A stretch of 64,000 nucleotides of DNA from Photobacterium alginatilyticum (GCF_009910675.1 NZ_RSEJ01000022.1:1-64000); one strand, 5' to 3'. Shown: positions 8,099-17,951, counted from the stretch's first letter. Notes: generated by a model not told the origin, from the sequence alone. Program-made: numbers and translations.

Positions 8099-9418
8099 TC
8101 AGAACTGCGGCGGATAGGGAAAACGATTCATTGATGGCTTAAGCAACTCATCCCGGTATTTGCCATGGGCAACAGGGTGGCCCGTCGCTCTCAAAATGTA
8201 AGCCAACGACTTATCCGCATGGCTAAAGAATTTTTTCCAACCAGCACATAGGTAATTCAGCCCCGGCTCTCCATCTGTGGTACGAATAAAACGGTTTTTA
8301 GGGCACTCGCCAAAACAGGCAAACTGGTAATCACACTGCTGACACTGGCTGGTCAAGGTGCGAGACTTGGCAAAACCAAACGTCTGCTGCTGCTCCGAAT
8401 ATGCCATTTCATCCAGTTTTTGATGATGAATGTTGCCTATCTTGTACTCGGGGTACACATAATGGTCACAGGTGAACACATCACCGTTTGGCTCCATAGC
8501 CAGTCCCTTTCCGCACATTTCGCCTAAAGTACATAACGGATTTTTACGCCCCATCCAAGTCTCGACGCTGGCCTCAAAATACTGCACAAACACCTTACCC
8601 AGATCGTGTTTTACCCATTCGTCAAAAACAGCAATCAGGAAATCTCCCCACCCCTCGTCAGACACACACCAAGGCTCGACCACTGACTTTTTATGCCAGG
8701 GCTTCAATCGGTTATCCCCCTGACGTAGCTGTTCTTGCGGTTGCCAGGTTTGCGGTGCCGTAGTACGGAAAGTTTTTTGCTCGACAATCGGAATAAATTG
8801 CATTTGAGGCGAGCGCACCTCATCGCGAAGAAAGCGGTACACTTCAAGAGGGTTCTTGCTAGTTAGATTATTTACACAGGTTAAGGTCGCAAACTTCACC
8901 TTATGCTTATGTAGTAACTCGACGGCAGCCATTACCTGGCGAAATGTGCCTCGCCCGGCTCGGTTTGTCCGGTAGGCGTTATGCAGCATTTCCGGACCAT
9001 CGATGCTTAGTCCGACAAGAAAGTTATTTGCGGCCAGAAATTCGCACCACTCATCGTTAAGTAACGTGCCGTTTGTCTGCAGATCATTCGCGATCACAAT
9101 GCCCGGAAGCTGATACTTTCTTTGTAACTCAACTATCTTGCGAAAATAGTCCAGCCCCAGCATCGTCGGTTCGCCACCCTGCCACGAGAAGATGATTTCT
9201 GGTGTGTTCTGGCCTTCAATGTACTGACGGATATAAGTCTCTAAGGCTTGCTCATCAAGCTTGGGAGAGCAGCCTTGCTTATATTCCAGCAAATCCTGCT
9301 TACTGAGGTAATAACAGTAAGTACAATCGATATTACATGCAGCACCAATCGGTTTTGCCATCACATGCATTCGTTTCGACGCCTTGCCGTTAAATTGTGG
9401 ACCTTGGGTAATCAGCAT
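8099..9418 (-). CDS. Anaerobic sulfatase-maturating enzyme (radical SAM, SPASM domain)
   Basis: The 439-residue protein has the radical-SAM cluster motif CNIDCTYC (Cys28, 32, 35), followed by SWQGGEPTMLG and a Cys-rich SPASM C-terminus (CTLGEMCGKG, CQQCDYQFACFGECP) for two auxiliary 4Fe-4S clusters. anSMEs oxidise the active-site Cys or Ser of sulfatases to formylglycine in the cytosol before export. The target is presumably the arylsulfatase at 20.1 kb, whose motif is CTAGR. The start at 9418 has GGTGG upstream; a longer in-frame start at 9502 lacks family similarity. First gene of a three-gene operon. Confidence 0.92.
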   Translation of the reverse strand: MLITQGPQFNGKASKRMHVMAKPIGAACNIDCTYCYYLSKQDLLEYKQGCSPKLDEQALETYIRQYIEGQNTPEIIFSWQGGEPTMLGLDYFRKIVELQRKYQLPGIVIANDLQTNGTLLNDEWCEFLAANNFLVGLSIDGPEMLHNAYRTNRAGRGTFRQVMAAVELLHKHKVKFATLTCVNNLTSKNPLEVYRFLRDEVRSPQMQFIPIVEQKTFRTTAPQTWQPQEQLRQGDNRLKPWHKKSVVEPWCVSDEGWGDFLIAVFDEWVKHDLGKVFVQYFEASVETWMGRKNPLCTLGEMCGKGLAMEPNGDVFTCDHYVYPEYKIGNIHHQKLDEMAYSEQQQTFGFAKSRTLTSQCQQCDYQFACFGECPKNRFIRTTDGEPGLNYLCAGWKKFFSHADKSLAYILRATGHPVAHGKYRDELLKPSMNRFPYPPQF

Positions 9419-9482
9419 ATTGCACCACCAGATAGACTCAAAATGATGCTCGCAGTGTAAATCCCCGCGCAGCCCGGCGCTT

Positions 9483-9536
9483 GTTATACCCCTTATAACC
9501 AATTGGAATGGCGTTTTTCCATAAACTAGAAACGCC
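9483..9536. promoter_or_regulatory. Divergent control region with two inverted repeats
   Basis: The gap between the divergent maturase and FGE-like genes holds GTTATA-N5-TATAAC (9483-9499) and GGCGTTT-N13-AAACGCC (9510-9536). Both are placed where operators for the two promoters would be. The LysR gene nearby is a possible regulator, but no link is shown. Confidence 0.35.
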
Positions 9537-9559
9537 TAATTATTAAGCGGAGCTCCGTT

Positions 9560-10384
9560 ATGAAAGCCCCCCGTTCTATACGTTCTCTACCTATGCGTAC
9601 CTTGACTCTTTCCACTCTTGGTCTTGCCGTCTGTATTCCTGCTGTCTATTGGGTAGTTGCCCACTCAAGCCAGGTCACAACGCATCCTGTTGCCCAGCAG
9701 ATAGAAGCCAATATGGTATTAGTAGAAGGTGGTAGCTTTACGATGGGCACCTCCCTACCTGAGGTAAAAAAGGCTGAAAGCCCGGCACGTACCGTTAGCC
9801 TTAATAGCTTTTATATTTCGAAGTTTGAAGTGACTCAAGAGCTATTCGAAAGTGTCATGGGTTCATCCATGAGTTACTTCAAGGGTAAAAATGTACCGGT
9901 GAACAACCTTAGCTGGCAACAGGCCAACTATTTCATTGAACAGCTCAACGCCCAGACGGGTAGCCATTACCGCCTGCCGACAGAAGCCGAGTGGGAATAC
10001 GCTGCTCGTGGTGGTAACAAAAGTCAGGGCTATCTCTACAGCGGGTCAAATGACATCAATGAGGTTGCCTGGTATGCCGGTAATGCCCGAAACCGTGCTC
10101 AGCCTGTAGGCATGAAAAAGCCCAACGAGCTTGGCTTGTACGATATGACGGGCAATGTCGGTGAATTCGTTATTGATGCCTTTGATGAGAACTTCTACCG
10201 CTACGGCCCTGCTGACAACCCCAACAACGCCAAAGAGACTGACATCGGGCTTGCTCACAAGTCTGTCCGCGGTGGCAGCTTTTCTTACGATGCCGATGAG
10301 TCGGAAAATTTCCGTCGGGACTTTGCCAGCCAGTCGGTAATTATGTCTGACATGGGACTGCGTCTGGTCCGTGATGCCGACTAA
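9560..10384 (+). CDS. Membrane-anchored FGE-sulfatase (SUMF1-like) domain protein lacking catalytic cysteines
   Basis: The 274-residue protein has an N-terminal hydrophobic anchor (about 13-33), then the formylglycine-generating-enzyme fold: GGSFTMG, RLPTEAEWEYAARGG, LYDMTGNVGEF, VRGGSFSYD and a C-terminal GLRLVRD. True aerobic FGEs use two C-terminal cysteines. Here the only Cys is in the membrane anchor, so copper/thiol chemistry is not possible and maturation activity is unlikely. Similar domains act as binding or structural modules in other systems. It lies 64 bases upstream of the phosphatase-like gene, probably co-transcribed with it. Confidence 0.85.
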   Translation: MKAPRSIRSLPMRTLTLSTLGLAVCIPAVYWVVAHSSQVTTHPVAQQIEANMVLVEGGSFTMGTSLPEVKKAESPARTVSLNSFYISKFEVTQELFESVMGSSMSYFKGKNVPVNNLSWQQANYFIEQLNAQTGSHYRLPTEAEWEYAARGGNKSQGYLYSGSNDINEVAWYAGNARNRAQPVGMKKPNELGLYDMTGNVGEFVIDAFDENFYRYGPADNPNNAKETDIGLAHKSVRGGSFSYDADESENFRRDFASQSVIMSDMGLRLVRDAD

Positions 10385-10448
10385 GGCTACCTGCAAAACA
10401 CATTCTTATTTCATCGCCTTCTTACGTTTAAAAGAATAAGGACTAACT

Positions 10449-12185
10449 ATGAACATACCACGCATCCCGATGCTGGTTCTCGCCGGGTTACTTGCTGTGC
10501 CCTGCTATGCGACAGTTCCCGCCACGAAAAATATGACTGAAGCTTGCAAAGCTACAGGTTCAGCTCCCAAACTGGTGCTTCAAATCACCGTCGACGGACT
10601 TCGCGCAGATTTAATTGAACGATACAAGAAAAACTTTGGTGACAGTGGCTTTCGATACCTGATGGAACAAGGCGCTTATTATACCAATGCGCACTATCAG
10701 CACGGTAATACCGAAACAATTGTCGGCCATGTCTCCCTGGCAACAGGAGCACCTCCGAGCGTACACGGCATGGTAGGAAATGTTTGGTATGACCGTCAGC
10801 TAGAGCGACTGGTCTACAACGTGGAAGATGCCGACTATGCCATGCTGACAGCCAATGCCGGAGTCAACCAGTCCACTGAAATCGACCCGACACAAAAAGC
10901 AGCAAAACAAGATGGTCGCTCCCCGGCACCGATCCTGTCGACAACCTTCAGTGACGAACTGGCCGTCGCCAGCAATGGCGAGTCTAAACTCTTCTCGGTA
11001 TCAGTCAAAGACCGCGGTGCTATCTCGCTAGCCGGCCATAGCGGTAAAGCGTTTTGGTTCTCCAAGGCCCAATCCGAGTTTGTCACCAGTAATTATTACT
11101 ACGACCAGTATCCGGCATGGGTAAACCAGTGGAATGCTCAAAATCATCCGGCTCGATACAGCAAACAACAGTGGCAGCTATCCCTACCTGCCGAGAATTA
11201 CACCCTCAAGGAAGGCGATCCTTCCTACAAGGTCGATCTGGCTGGCTTCAGGCGCAGTTTTCCGCACCCTTATGGCCCTGCATCCTACAAATACTTCAGC
11301 ACTATGCTAACGCTAAGCCCTGCCGGTGATGAGCTAACGGCTGACTTTGCATCCGCGCTAATCGATAAAGAACAGCTCGGCAAGGGCAAGTTTACTGACT
11401 ATCTGGCTGTGAGTTTCTCGGCTAACGATTACGTCATCCACATGTACGGACCTGCCAGCCTGGAAGCAGAAGATAACTTGATCCGGCTAGATAAAACCCT
11501 TGCCAGACTGTTTAAACACGTAGACTCACACATTGGCCTGGAGAATACGCTGATCGTACTTTCAGCCGATCACGGTGTTCCGGAAGCCGCCCCTACGGTC
11601 AATGCACTGGGCTATCGCAATGCCGGGTACTTCGATAAATCAACCATTGTAAATAATGACTTAAAGAAAAGGTTGCAAGAAGAATTTGGATTGCCCGAAA
11701 ATGTTGTCCGCCTTTACGCCCAGCCTTATATCTATCTCGATCATCAACTCATCAAAGATAAGGGCATTGAGCTAGCTGATGTTCAAGCTGCTGTCGCTGA
11801 AGAGATGACAAAAATCAAAGGGATCGCTTATGCGGTAACAAGTCGCGATATCGAAACGAACCGTATTCCGGATAGCCACCTTATGACCCTGGTAAAAAAC
11901 AACTACCATCCACAACGTTCAGGTGATGTCTATTTGGTTTTCGCCCCTCGCACCTACATCAATGACATGGACGGGCTGACTATTGCCTCAACTCATGGCT
12001 CGCCTTGGCGCTATGACACCCATGTCCCGGTCATTTTTGCTGGCTACAACATTGAACCAAATAAAGTGGCCCGAGAAATAACGCCGTACGACATCGCGCC
12101 AACACTGTCCAACAAACTGGGGATCACCCAGCCAAGCGGCACAACGGGAACCGTATTAAAAGAGGTAGCAGGCAGCAGCAAATAA
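10449..12185 (+). CDS. Secreted alkaline phosphatase superfamily hydrolase (PafA/type I phosphodiesterase-like)
   Basis: The 578-residue protein has a signal peptide (about 1-22). A metal-site Asp is in TVDGLRADL (47-55), the nucleophile region is GNTETIVGHVSLATG (86-100; Thr88 or Thr90), and later metal ligands sit in SFSANDYVIHMYGP and SADHGVPEA, with a C-terminal STHGSPWRYDTHVPVI. This is the layout of PafA-like alkaline phosphatases and nucleotide pyrophosphatase/phosphodiesterases, which hydrolyse phosphate mono- or diesters in the periplasm. Sulfate-ester activity cannot be excluded, given the sulfatase neighbourhood. It follows the FGE-like gene and ends with its own terminator. Confidence 0.85.
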   Translation: MNIPRIPMLVLAGLLAVPCYATVPATKNMTEACKATGSAPKLVLQITVDGLRADLIERYKKNFGDSGFRYLMEQGAYYTNAHYQHGNTETIVGHVSLATGAPPSVHGMVGNVWYDRQLERLVYNVEDADYAMLTANAGVNQSTEIDPTQKAAKQDGRSPAPILSTTFSDELAVASNGESKLFSVSVKDRGAISLAGHSGKAFWFSKAQSEFVTSNYYYDQYPAWVNQWNAQNHPARYSKQQWQLSLPAENYTLKEGDPSYKVDLAGFRRSFPHPYGPASYKYFSTMLTLSPAGDELTADFASALIDKEQLGKGKFTDYLAVSFSANDYVIHMYGPASLEAEDNLIRLDKTLARLFKHVDSHIGLENTLIVLSADHGVPEAAPTVNALGYRNAGYFDKSTIVNNDLKKRLQEEFGLPENVVRLYAQPYIYLDHQLIKDKGIELADVQAAVAEEMTKIKGIAYAVTSRDIETNRIPDSHLMTLVKNNYHPQRSGDVYLVFAPRTYINDMDGLTIASTHGSPWRYDTHVPVIFAGYNIEPNKVAREITPYDIAPTLSNKLGITQPSGTTGTVLKEVAGSSK

Positions 12186-12206
12186 AACGCAGTCTCTCAA
12201 AGCACA

Positions 12207-12233
12207 AAGCCCGTACCACCATGGCACGGGCTT
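12207..12233 (+). terminator. Terminator hairpin between convergent genes
   Basis: AAGCCCGT/ACGGGCTT pair around an 11-base loop, 20 bases after the stop of the hydrolase gene and before the stop of the convergent LysR gene. The T run is short. Confidence 0.5.
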
Positions 12234-12264
12234 AGTCGAACCGCTCTATCAAAAACTCTAACCG

Positions 12265-13170
12265 TTACAGTTCGACATCTTTAACTACTTTGAACAACTG
12301 ATTTCGAAGCCAGCGATGAGCGTTTTCCGATGTGCGGCTGGGATGCCAGATAGCACATAAATCTTGTACGCTGCCGCCAAATGGCATTGGCAATGCCTTA
12401 ACATCATATTTTTCAGAGAAGTCATTGATGGTTGATGCCGGCAGGATCCCTATCATGTCTGATCCGGCGATAATTGGCAGCATTTCTACTGCTCCCGGCG
12501 CGCGAACAATGATATTGCGCTTGTCGAGCTCGGGAAAATCTTCTGCATTCAGCAAACTGCGCCTCGCCTGCCACCTTGCGACAACAACATGATCTTCACT
12601 GAGAAACTCACCCACCGTAACACTGTCACTCAATCGTGGATGATTTGCTGAACAGACGACCTTAAGCTCTTCGGAATACAGTACCTCTGTTTTGAGCACA
12701 GTCCGACCACGCGGTCGCATATCGATAATTAAGTCATATCGCTGCAAGCGCAAATCCGCTTCCATATCCTCGGTAAACAAAGGATGAATCTCGAGTGCAA
12801 TCTTCGGGGCCTCTTTGCGCATTTGCAGAATTAAAGCCGGGATCAGGGTATAGCTGGCAACAGAGACACATGCAATAGAGAAAATCCGTTTAGAGGTTTT
12901 AGGATCAAATTCCCGTGATGCCGATAGTGTAGAGCTGAAGTTCTTCAGTGCCGCTGACATGGCCGGATAAATATCAACAGCAAAGGTAGTCGGCTCAACC
13001 CCAGAGGTATTTCGGTGAAACAGCGGATCGTCATAGATTTCACGCAGTCGCTTAAGCGCCTTACTCACTGCAGGCTGACTAATGTCCATCCTGACCGCCG
13101 CCTTTGACAGGCTGCGTTCTTCGAAAATAGCGACAAATATCGGAATTAAATTTAGTTCAGTACTCTTCAT
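12265..13170 (-). CDS. LysR-family transcriptional regulator
   Basis: The 301-residue protein has an N-terminal winged helix-turn-helix of LysR type (EERSLSKAAVRMDISQPAVS, then KALKRLREIYDDPLFHR) and a periplasmic-binding-protein-like effector domain from about residue 90. The layout resembles the NodD/LeuO branch, with DPLF and a Pro-rich linker. It sits alone between the sulfatase-associated hydrolase and the Bat operon and could control either. ATG 13170 has GGGTG upstream; the in-frame GTG six bases earlier is less likely. The effector is unknown. Confidence 0.9.
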   Translation of the reverse strand: MKSTELNLIPIFVAIFEERSLSKAAVRMDISQPAVSKALKRLREIYDDPLFHRNTSGVEPTTFAVDIYPAMSAALKNFSSTLSASREFDPKTSKRIFSIACVSVASYTLIPALILQMRKEAPKIALEIHPLFTEDMEADLRLQRYDLIIDMRPRGRTVLKTEVLYSEELKVVCSANHPRLSDSVTVGEFLSEDHVVVARWQARRSLLNAEDFPELDKRNIIVRAPGAVEMLPIIAGSDMIGILPASTINDFSEKYDVKALPMPFGGSVQDLCAIWHPSRTSENAHRWLRNQLFKVVKDVEL

Positions 13171-13258
13171 TGGCACCCGGGATAGAGATAAACGAAAGCC
13201 AGTATAGATAACTGGCTAGTTGTATTAGCATAGAAAATTGAGACAAGAACAGCGAATG

Positions 13259-14662
13259 CTATTTCTTCGTCTTGTGAGGCAATTCTTGTAATTGTGGCAA
13301 TGCTTTAGGCATGATTAAAAAGCGTGAACGCCTGCTTAAGCCTGGTCGTAGACATCGCCCCAAACCCCGCCATAAGCGGACAAATGATAGCAAACTCCCC
13401 TTGCCTGCCTGAAAGCGTTGCTGAAGCTTGTCCCATTTGGCCTGCTGTGATGGCAAAGCAGCGCAGCGACAGAATTGATCCGCTTTTGCCAGCTCCACCA
13501 GCCCCGTCCGCTGATGCAAACGACGATAAATCATCAACCTTGCCTGCGGCAAGTCTCCCCTGCATAGTGCTCTGCAGAATTGCCACCAGGCCGGTGTCGG
13601 CCGAGTGTTATAATAGTGCGATGCCAATAGGCCACTAAGACTCAATACGGCCATGGAAACGCCAAACAGGGCAAGATCCAACCAGTAAGTACGTAGCCAT
13701 GAACGCCAGGTATGATGCGCTCTGATATGTTTCTCTGGCAAACTCAATGTTTCAAGCTGCTGAGAGCTTGTATTCCACCACTGAAGCTCCAGTGCCGGGA
13801 AAACAATATCACCGCCCGACTGCACAATATAGACCGCCTGATCAAGGCGGCTTGAACGGTAATTTCCCCTTTCCTGACTGTCTGACAGCTTCGGTGGCTG
13901 TACATATACCTGAAAAGGATTAGTCACTGTTTGCTGCTGTTCTTGCTGAACATAAGACGGCAATATTGGCGGGATCAACACTGACAACGTGTCCTCACCA
14001 TGAACAGTGACAGTCCGGGTTATCGCATCTCCGACTTTCAGCTCACCAGCATCCCGTGACAGCTCCCACTGCTCTTCAATCTTCAGCTCGCTGGCACTCA
14101 GCCAATGTCCATTTTGTATCAGTAACGGCGAAGGCAAGCTCACATCAAAAGTCAAAGGCAGTGTTGCTATTCGCCCTTTCACGGAACGGCCATCTGGAAC
14201 AGAAACCTGCACATCAACATCAATAGAAGGAACAACAAAACGTCCTGATTGCTGCGGATAGAGCGTTATCTCCCACCGTTGATGTGACCAGGTAACGCCT
14301 TCCTTGCGCTGGCTATAGTTTGTCGCCAGCGAATTTCGCTGTTTCACGATCACGCCCGGGATCTCAATCGACGCGATCCGGGTACCACCGGTAAACCAAC
14401 GTGGCGTTGCCACATCGATGTACAGAATCACCTGCTGATTCACCGCATAACGGCCATCATCCAGCTGTTTTTTATCATCCAGCCAAGCTTTTACTTCAAC
14501 AGCGGGGGGCTCTGCGTTGTCAACAGAAAGTCCAGAGGCATAAGCCGGTAACCCGGCCAGACAGACGACAAACCAGAGAGCGAAGCAAAGAGAAAACATG
14601 TAACGAGAGGCCATTTGAAAAAACGGTCTCACCAGGCACTGATGATGTATCGCAGCTGTCAT
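13259..14662 (-). CDS. BatD-like membrane protein
   Basis: The 467-residue protein has an N-terminal signal or anchor segment (about 18-42), a beta-rich periplasmic region with pairs of BatD-type repeats (VGDAITRTVTVHGED; PSIDVDVQV), a transmembrane helix near 325-350, and a basic cytoplasmic tail. It belongs with the MoxR/Bat systems, whose VWA proteins and AAA ATPase are thought to act as chaperones or in envelope stress tolerance. Its start overlaps the preceding VWA-TPR gene by four bases (ATGA type), so it is the last gene of this operon. Confidence 0.75.
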   Translation of the reverse strand: MTAAIHHQCLVRPFFQMASRYMFSLCFALWFVVCLAGLPAYASGLSVDNAEPPAVEVKAWLDDKKQLDDGRYAVNQQVILYIDVATPRWFTGGTRIASIEIPGVIVKQRNSLATNYSQRKEGVTWSHQRWEITLYPQQSGRFVVPSIDVDVQVSVPDGRSVKGRIATLPLTFDVSLPSPLLIQNGHWLSASELKIEEQWELSRDAGELKVGDAITRTVTVHGEDTLSVLIPPILPSYVQQEQQQTVTNPFQVYVQPPKLSDSQERGNYRSSRLDQAVYIVQSGGDIVFPALELQWWNTSSQQLETLSLPEKHIRAHHTWRSWLRTYWLDLALFGVSMAVLSLSGLLASHYYNTRPTPAWWQFCRALCRGDLPQARLMIYRRLHQRTGLVELAKADQFCRCAALPSQQAKWDKLQQRFQAGKGSLLSFVRLWRGLGRCLRPGLSRRSRFLIMPKALPQLQELPHKTKK

Positions 14663-16377
14663 GATGCATCTCCTTTTCGTTTTTGGGTTTGCAGCTCCCC
14701 TACCTGTCCGTTTGTTTGATTCTGTTTTTGACGCTGTATTTGAAACTTGGCTCGCAAGAAATATTTAGGATCCGCTTCTACCCGGCGTAACCATTTATCC
14801 GCCAGCTCGTCACTTCCCAAAATTTCGTTGGCATTTAAGGTCTGTCGAACCATCATACTGGCATCAACCTTCTCGTCTGCACCATCCGCTGTGCGAGGCT
14901 GATCATCCGCCAGTTCAAATGACTCCTCCGGGCCGTCTGTTGTGCCCATCTGGCTCTCACTGGTCCGGTTTATCTCCTCAACTATGCCTTGCATTACCTC
15001 AAGGTTATGTTCAGCCCTTTTACGGATATCCGGTAAAGACGCTTTCTTACTCAACTCAGAAAACAAATCTCTTGCGGCCAGGTACTCCCTCTGCCGCGCC
15101 AGGGCATTACCGGCATACAAAATCGCAGCCTCGCTACCATCTTGCAAAAAGGCAGACTGTGCCAGCGAATATTGCGTCGCATAGTAATAGGCAACGCCTT
15201 TATAAAATGGGTCATGGAAATGAGCTGCGGCCTTGAGGTAATCGCCCCGATTCAGGAACCACTGTCCCTGCTGATCCGGTGTCAGCCAAAGATCGAACCA
15301 AAACTGACTAAAACGATCTTGCCAGCCATTTTCTACCGACATCACTACAGTGGCTTTGGCTTCCACGGTTTTAGCAAGAGTTGAAGGAGAATACGCAAGC
15401 GGCAGGCAAACCGCCGCCAGCACACACCACTGCACCAGCCACCCTTTGCGAAACCACAGCAGCATGATCATAGCGATAGGAAGTAACAGGTAATATCCCA
15501 TGTCCTGCCATGGCATCTCAGAGTCATTATTAAGCTGCATATAACGTTCAACCTGACGGCTGATGCCTTTTACGTCCGAATCATCAACCGTCATTACAAC
15601 CACTTGTCCGCCAGCAGATCGAGCTAACGCCTTCAGGGAATCAACATCAGGCGGGTTCACGGATGAGGCGCCAGGTTTACCGGCGACCAACACCAATAAC
15701 TGATGGGAAGTAGACTGGAAATAGTTGCTGAGATCAGTCAGTGCCGATGGCGAAATACCGTCTGTTACCAATAACACCGTCGCGGCTTTCCGGTCACTCA
15801 ATTGCTGCTCGATGAGCGGTATGACCGCCTGCGTTGATTTTCCTTTCTCCGGCATAATATCTGGCTCTATCGCCGCCAGAAACGGCGCAAAAACCTCGCT
15901 GTCACGTGTCAAAGGCATTGCAACATGCGCTGTTCCGGCAAAAACAACTAACCCGGTATTGCCGCCATTTCGCAACACCATTAAATCGCGGATTTTCTGT
16001 TTGCTCCGCTCTAACCGATTCGGGGCAATGTCTTTGAATAGCATTGAGTCACTGTTATCTAGCACGACCAGCAACGATGCCTTATCTTCACCAAATGGAG
16101 ACGCCTCACGCTGCCAGGTCGGCCCGGCACAAACGACAATGGCCAGCACCATCACCAGCGTCAGCACTTTTAACGGTAACTGTTTCTTCCACCCCGTTTC
16201 GCCCAATGTCAGCGCTTTTCGTAAATGAAGCGGGAACAACTGCTGCCACTGGCTAATGCTATCCTGATTCCAGCGGATATACACCACGGCTGATAAAGGT
16301 ATAAAAGCCAGCAGCCATAAAGGCCGGATGAAATGGAACTGCTGCCAAATCTGTTGCCATAGCTGAGAATCAAACAT
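14659..16377 (-). CDS. VWA and TPR domain membrane protein (BatB/BatC-like)
   Basis: The 572-residue protein has two N-terminal hydrophobic segments, a von Willebrand A domain with the MIDAS motif DNSDS, further hydrophobic segments near 300-345, then a periplasmic tetratricopeptide region (GVAYYYATQYSLAQSAFLQD) and a charged tail. This corresponds to BatB fused to BatC. It probably presents the TPR part to clients while the VWA binds a divalent metal and partner proteins. ATG 16377 follows AGGAGG and overlaps the BatA-like stop by eight bases. The homologous start MFDSQ also opens the upstream VWA gene, suggesting duplication. Confidence 0.85.
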   Translation of the reverse strand: MFDSQLWQQIWQQFHFIRPLWLLAFIPLSAVVYIRWNQDSISQWQQLFPLHLRKALTLGETGWKKQLPLKVLTLVMVLAIVVCAGPTWQREASPFGEDKASLLVVLDNSDSMLFKDIAPNRLERSKQKIRDLMVLRNGGNTGLVVFAGTAHVAMPLTRDSEVFAPFLAAIEPDIMPEKGKSTQAVIPLIEQQLSDRKAATVLLVTDGISPSALTDLSNYFQSTSHQLLVLVAGKPGASSVNPPDVDSLKALARSAGGQVVVMTVDDSDVKGISRQVERYMQLNNDSEMPWQDMGYYLLLPIAMIMLLWFRKGWLVQWCVLAAVCLPLAYSPSTLAKTVEAKATVVMSVENGWQDRFSQFWFDLWLTPDQQGQWFLNRGDYLKAAAHFHDPFYKGVAYYYATQYSLAQSAFLQDGSEAAILYAGNALARQREYLAARDLFSELSKKASLPDIRKRAEHNLEVMQGIVEEINRTSESQMGTTDGPEESFELADDQPRTADGADEKVDASMMVRQTLNANEILGSDELADKWLRRVEADPKYFLRAKFQIQRQKQNQTNGQVGELQTQKRKGDAS

Positions 16378-17422
16378 GGCCCGCCTCCTGATTTTGCTGG
16401 TGGTCGGCGTCGACAACATGTCTATGCAAATACCGCCTGCGTAGCGTGATCAGTGAAAAAACGGTGAGATAGAGAAGTACTGCCGCAATCATAAAATAAT
16501 GGTGCAGGCTGCGCTTAGACTGAAATGTCGTACTCTGATACTGCTGAGGCTCTAGCTCTCCCACTTTCTGATAAGCCTGTTCGAGCGCCTCACGATTGAG
16601 TGCCTCAAACGTCTCTCCCCCCGTCGCATCAGCCGCTTTTCTCAACGTATCCATATCCAGAGCCTGCTCGCCGACCGTCGCAGGATCCCCCATCGCAATG
16701 GCATGGATCCTCACACCTTTTACTGCGGCGACCTTACCGGCATCAATAGGCTCAACAAAACTGCCGGTGTCGTTACCGTCTGTCAGCACAATGGCCACTT
16801 TTTCTCGTTCAGGATCATCGCTGTAGCTCTGCTCAAACACCTTGATGGCTAATCCAATGGCATCCCCAAGGTGGGTACTTTGCCCGGCCATTGCCACATC
16901 AGTCTGATCCAGCAATGCCTGCCATGCGGCTAAATCGGCGGTAAAAGGTGTTTGCACAAAAGCAGCATCTCCAAACAATATCAGTCCTAGCCGATCACCC
17001 TCACGCTTCGATGCAAATTCTGATAGCACCTGCTTGGCCGCAGCCAAACGTGTAATCATCTTGCCACTGCTGTCTTCAAAATCCGGCTCTGCCATGGAGC
17101 CTGAAAGATCCAGTATCACCATCACATCTCGGCCATAACGTTCACGGGTTTGCGGCTCACCCAGCACCATAGGCTTGGTCAGTGCGAGAACAATACATAA
17201 CCAGCTGAATGCTAACGCCATTCGTTGCCACCAACTGGGCTTTAGCTGACTTGCTCCTTGTGAAGGAGTCTCGCCCAATACCGAGATCAAGGTATCGAAG
17301 AAGGGAACTTTGACAGCCGTTTTCCTGGTTTTATATGCCGGGATCAGCCAATACACGGCGACAGGCAATGGCAGAACCAATAACCACAGCGGATAAGAAA
17401 ACGTGAGCTGGGAGTCAAACAT
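16370..17422 (-). CDS. VWA domain membrane protein (BatA-like)
   Basis: The 350-residue protein has an N-terminal helix pair (about 8-28 and 60-80), a VWA domain with MIDAS DLSGSMAEPD and the downstream TDGNDTGS, and a C-terminal transmembrane helix (about 306-326). This is the standard BatA topology. The VWA domain coordinates metal and binds partners of the MoxR ATPase. AAGGAGAGG precedes ATG 17422 at nine bases; the GTG two codons earlier is too close to that site. It overlaps the DUF4381 stop by eight bases, so the genes are translationally coupled. Confidence 0.9.
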   Translation of the reverse strand: MFDSQLTFSYPLWLLVLPLPVAVYWLIPAYKTRKTAVKVPFFDTLISVLGETPSQGASQLKPSWWQRMALAFSWLCIVLALTKPMVLGEPQTRERYGRDVMVILDLSGSMAEPDFEDSSGKMITRLAAAKQVLSEFASKREGDRLGLILFGDAAFVQTPFTADLAAWQALLDQTDVAMAGQSTHLGDAIGLAIKVFEQSYSDDPEREKVAIVLTDGNDTGSFVEPIDAGKVAAVKGVRIHAIAMGDPATVGEQALDMDTLRKAADATGGETFEALNREALEQAYQKVGELEPQQYQSTTFQSKRSLHHYFMIAAVLLYLTVFSLITLRRRYLHRHVVDADHQQNQEAGHV

Positions 17423-17951
17423 AATCACCCTCTCCTTTTGCTATTTCCGCAGCCATATGAGCCTTCAGATAACGGGCATCATGTTCTGCTAGCCAATCGC
17501 GGCAATGAAGCTCCAACTGCTTAACTTGATCTGCCGTTAGCGATGTTTTCTGGCTGATCACAGACTCCAGCCAACGCTCACCCAAAGGCATAAGCCAGAT
17601 TGCATCTGATCCCGGTAATGCCGCATCCAGCGCAGCAAGCAGCGATTGTCCGAACTGGTTGGCACACCTGGGATCAAGATATACCAACACGATTTTGATG
17701 ATGGCCAGAATATCCTGGCCCGCTTGAGACGAGCTCATCGCAACAAGACGCAGACTGTCGAGAGCTTCGCGCCGGTAGCGGTTTAACCACCACTGTCGGC
17801 ACTGGCGGTACAACAAATACAACGCAAACAGAACGGCTACTGCCAGCAATACCTTCCAGCCAACTGTCTGTGGCCACCAGCTAACCGGTTCAGGAATAGC
17901 GACATCCGACAGGTGGCGTAATATATAGGTTCCCGGAACTTGATGATCCAT
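17415..17951 (-). CDS. DUF4381 membrane protein of the MoxR operon
   Basis: The 178-residue protein carries one transmembrane helix (about 32-50), then a basic cytoplasmic domain (RQCRQWWLNRYRREALDSLR). This is the DUF4381 layout found almost always between DUF58 and BatA genes. It probably links the ATPase complex to the membrane VWA proteins; no catalytic motif is seen. The start overlaps the DUF58 stop (TAATG) and the end overlaps BatA, as in a coupled operon. Confidence 0.85.
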   Translation of the reverse strand: MDHQVPGTYILRHLSDVAIPEPVSWWPQTVGWKVLLAVAVLFALYLLYRQCRQWWLNRYRREALDSLRLVAMSSSQAGQDILAIIKIVLVYLDPRCANQFGQSLLAALDAALPGSDAIWLMPLGERWLESVISQKTSLTADQVKQLELHCRDWLAEHDARYLKAHMAAEIAKGEGDYV

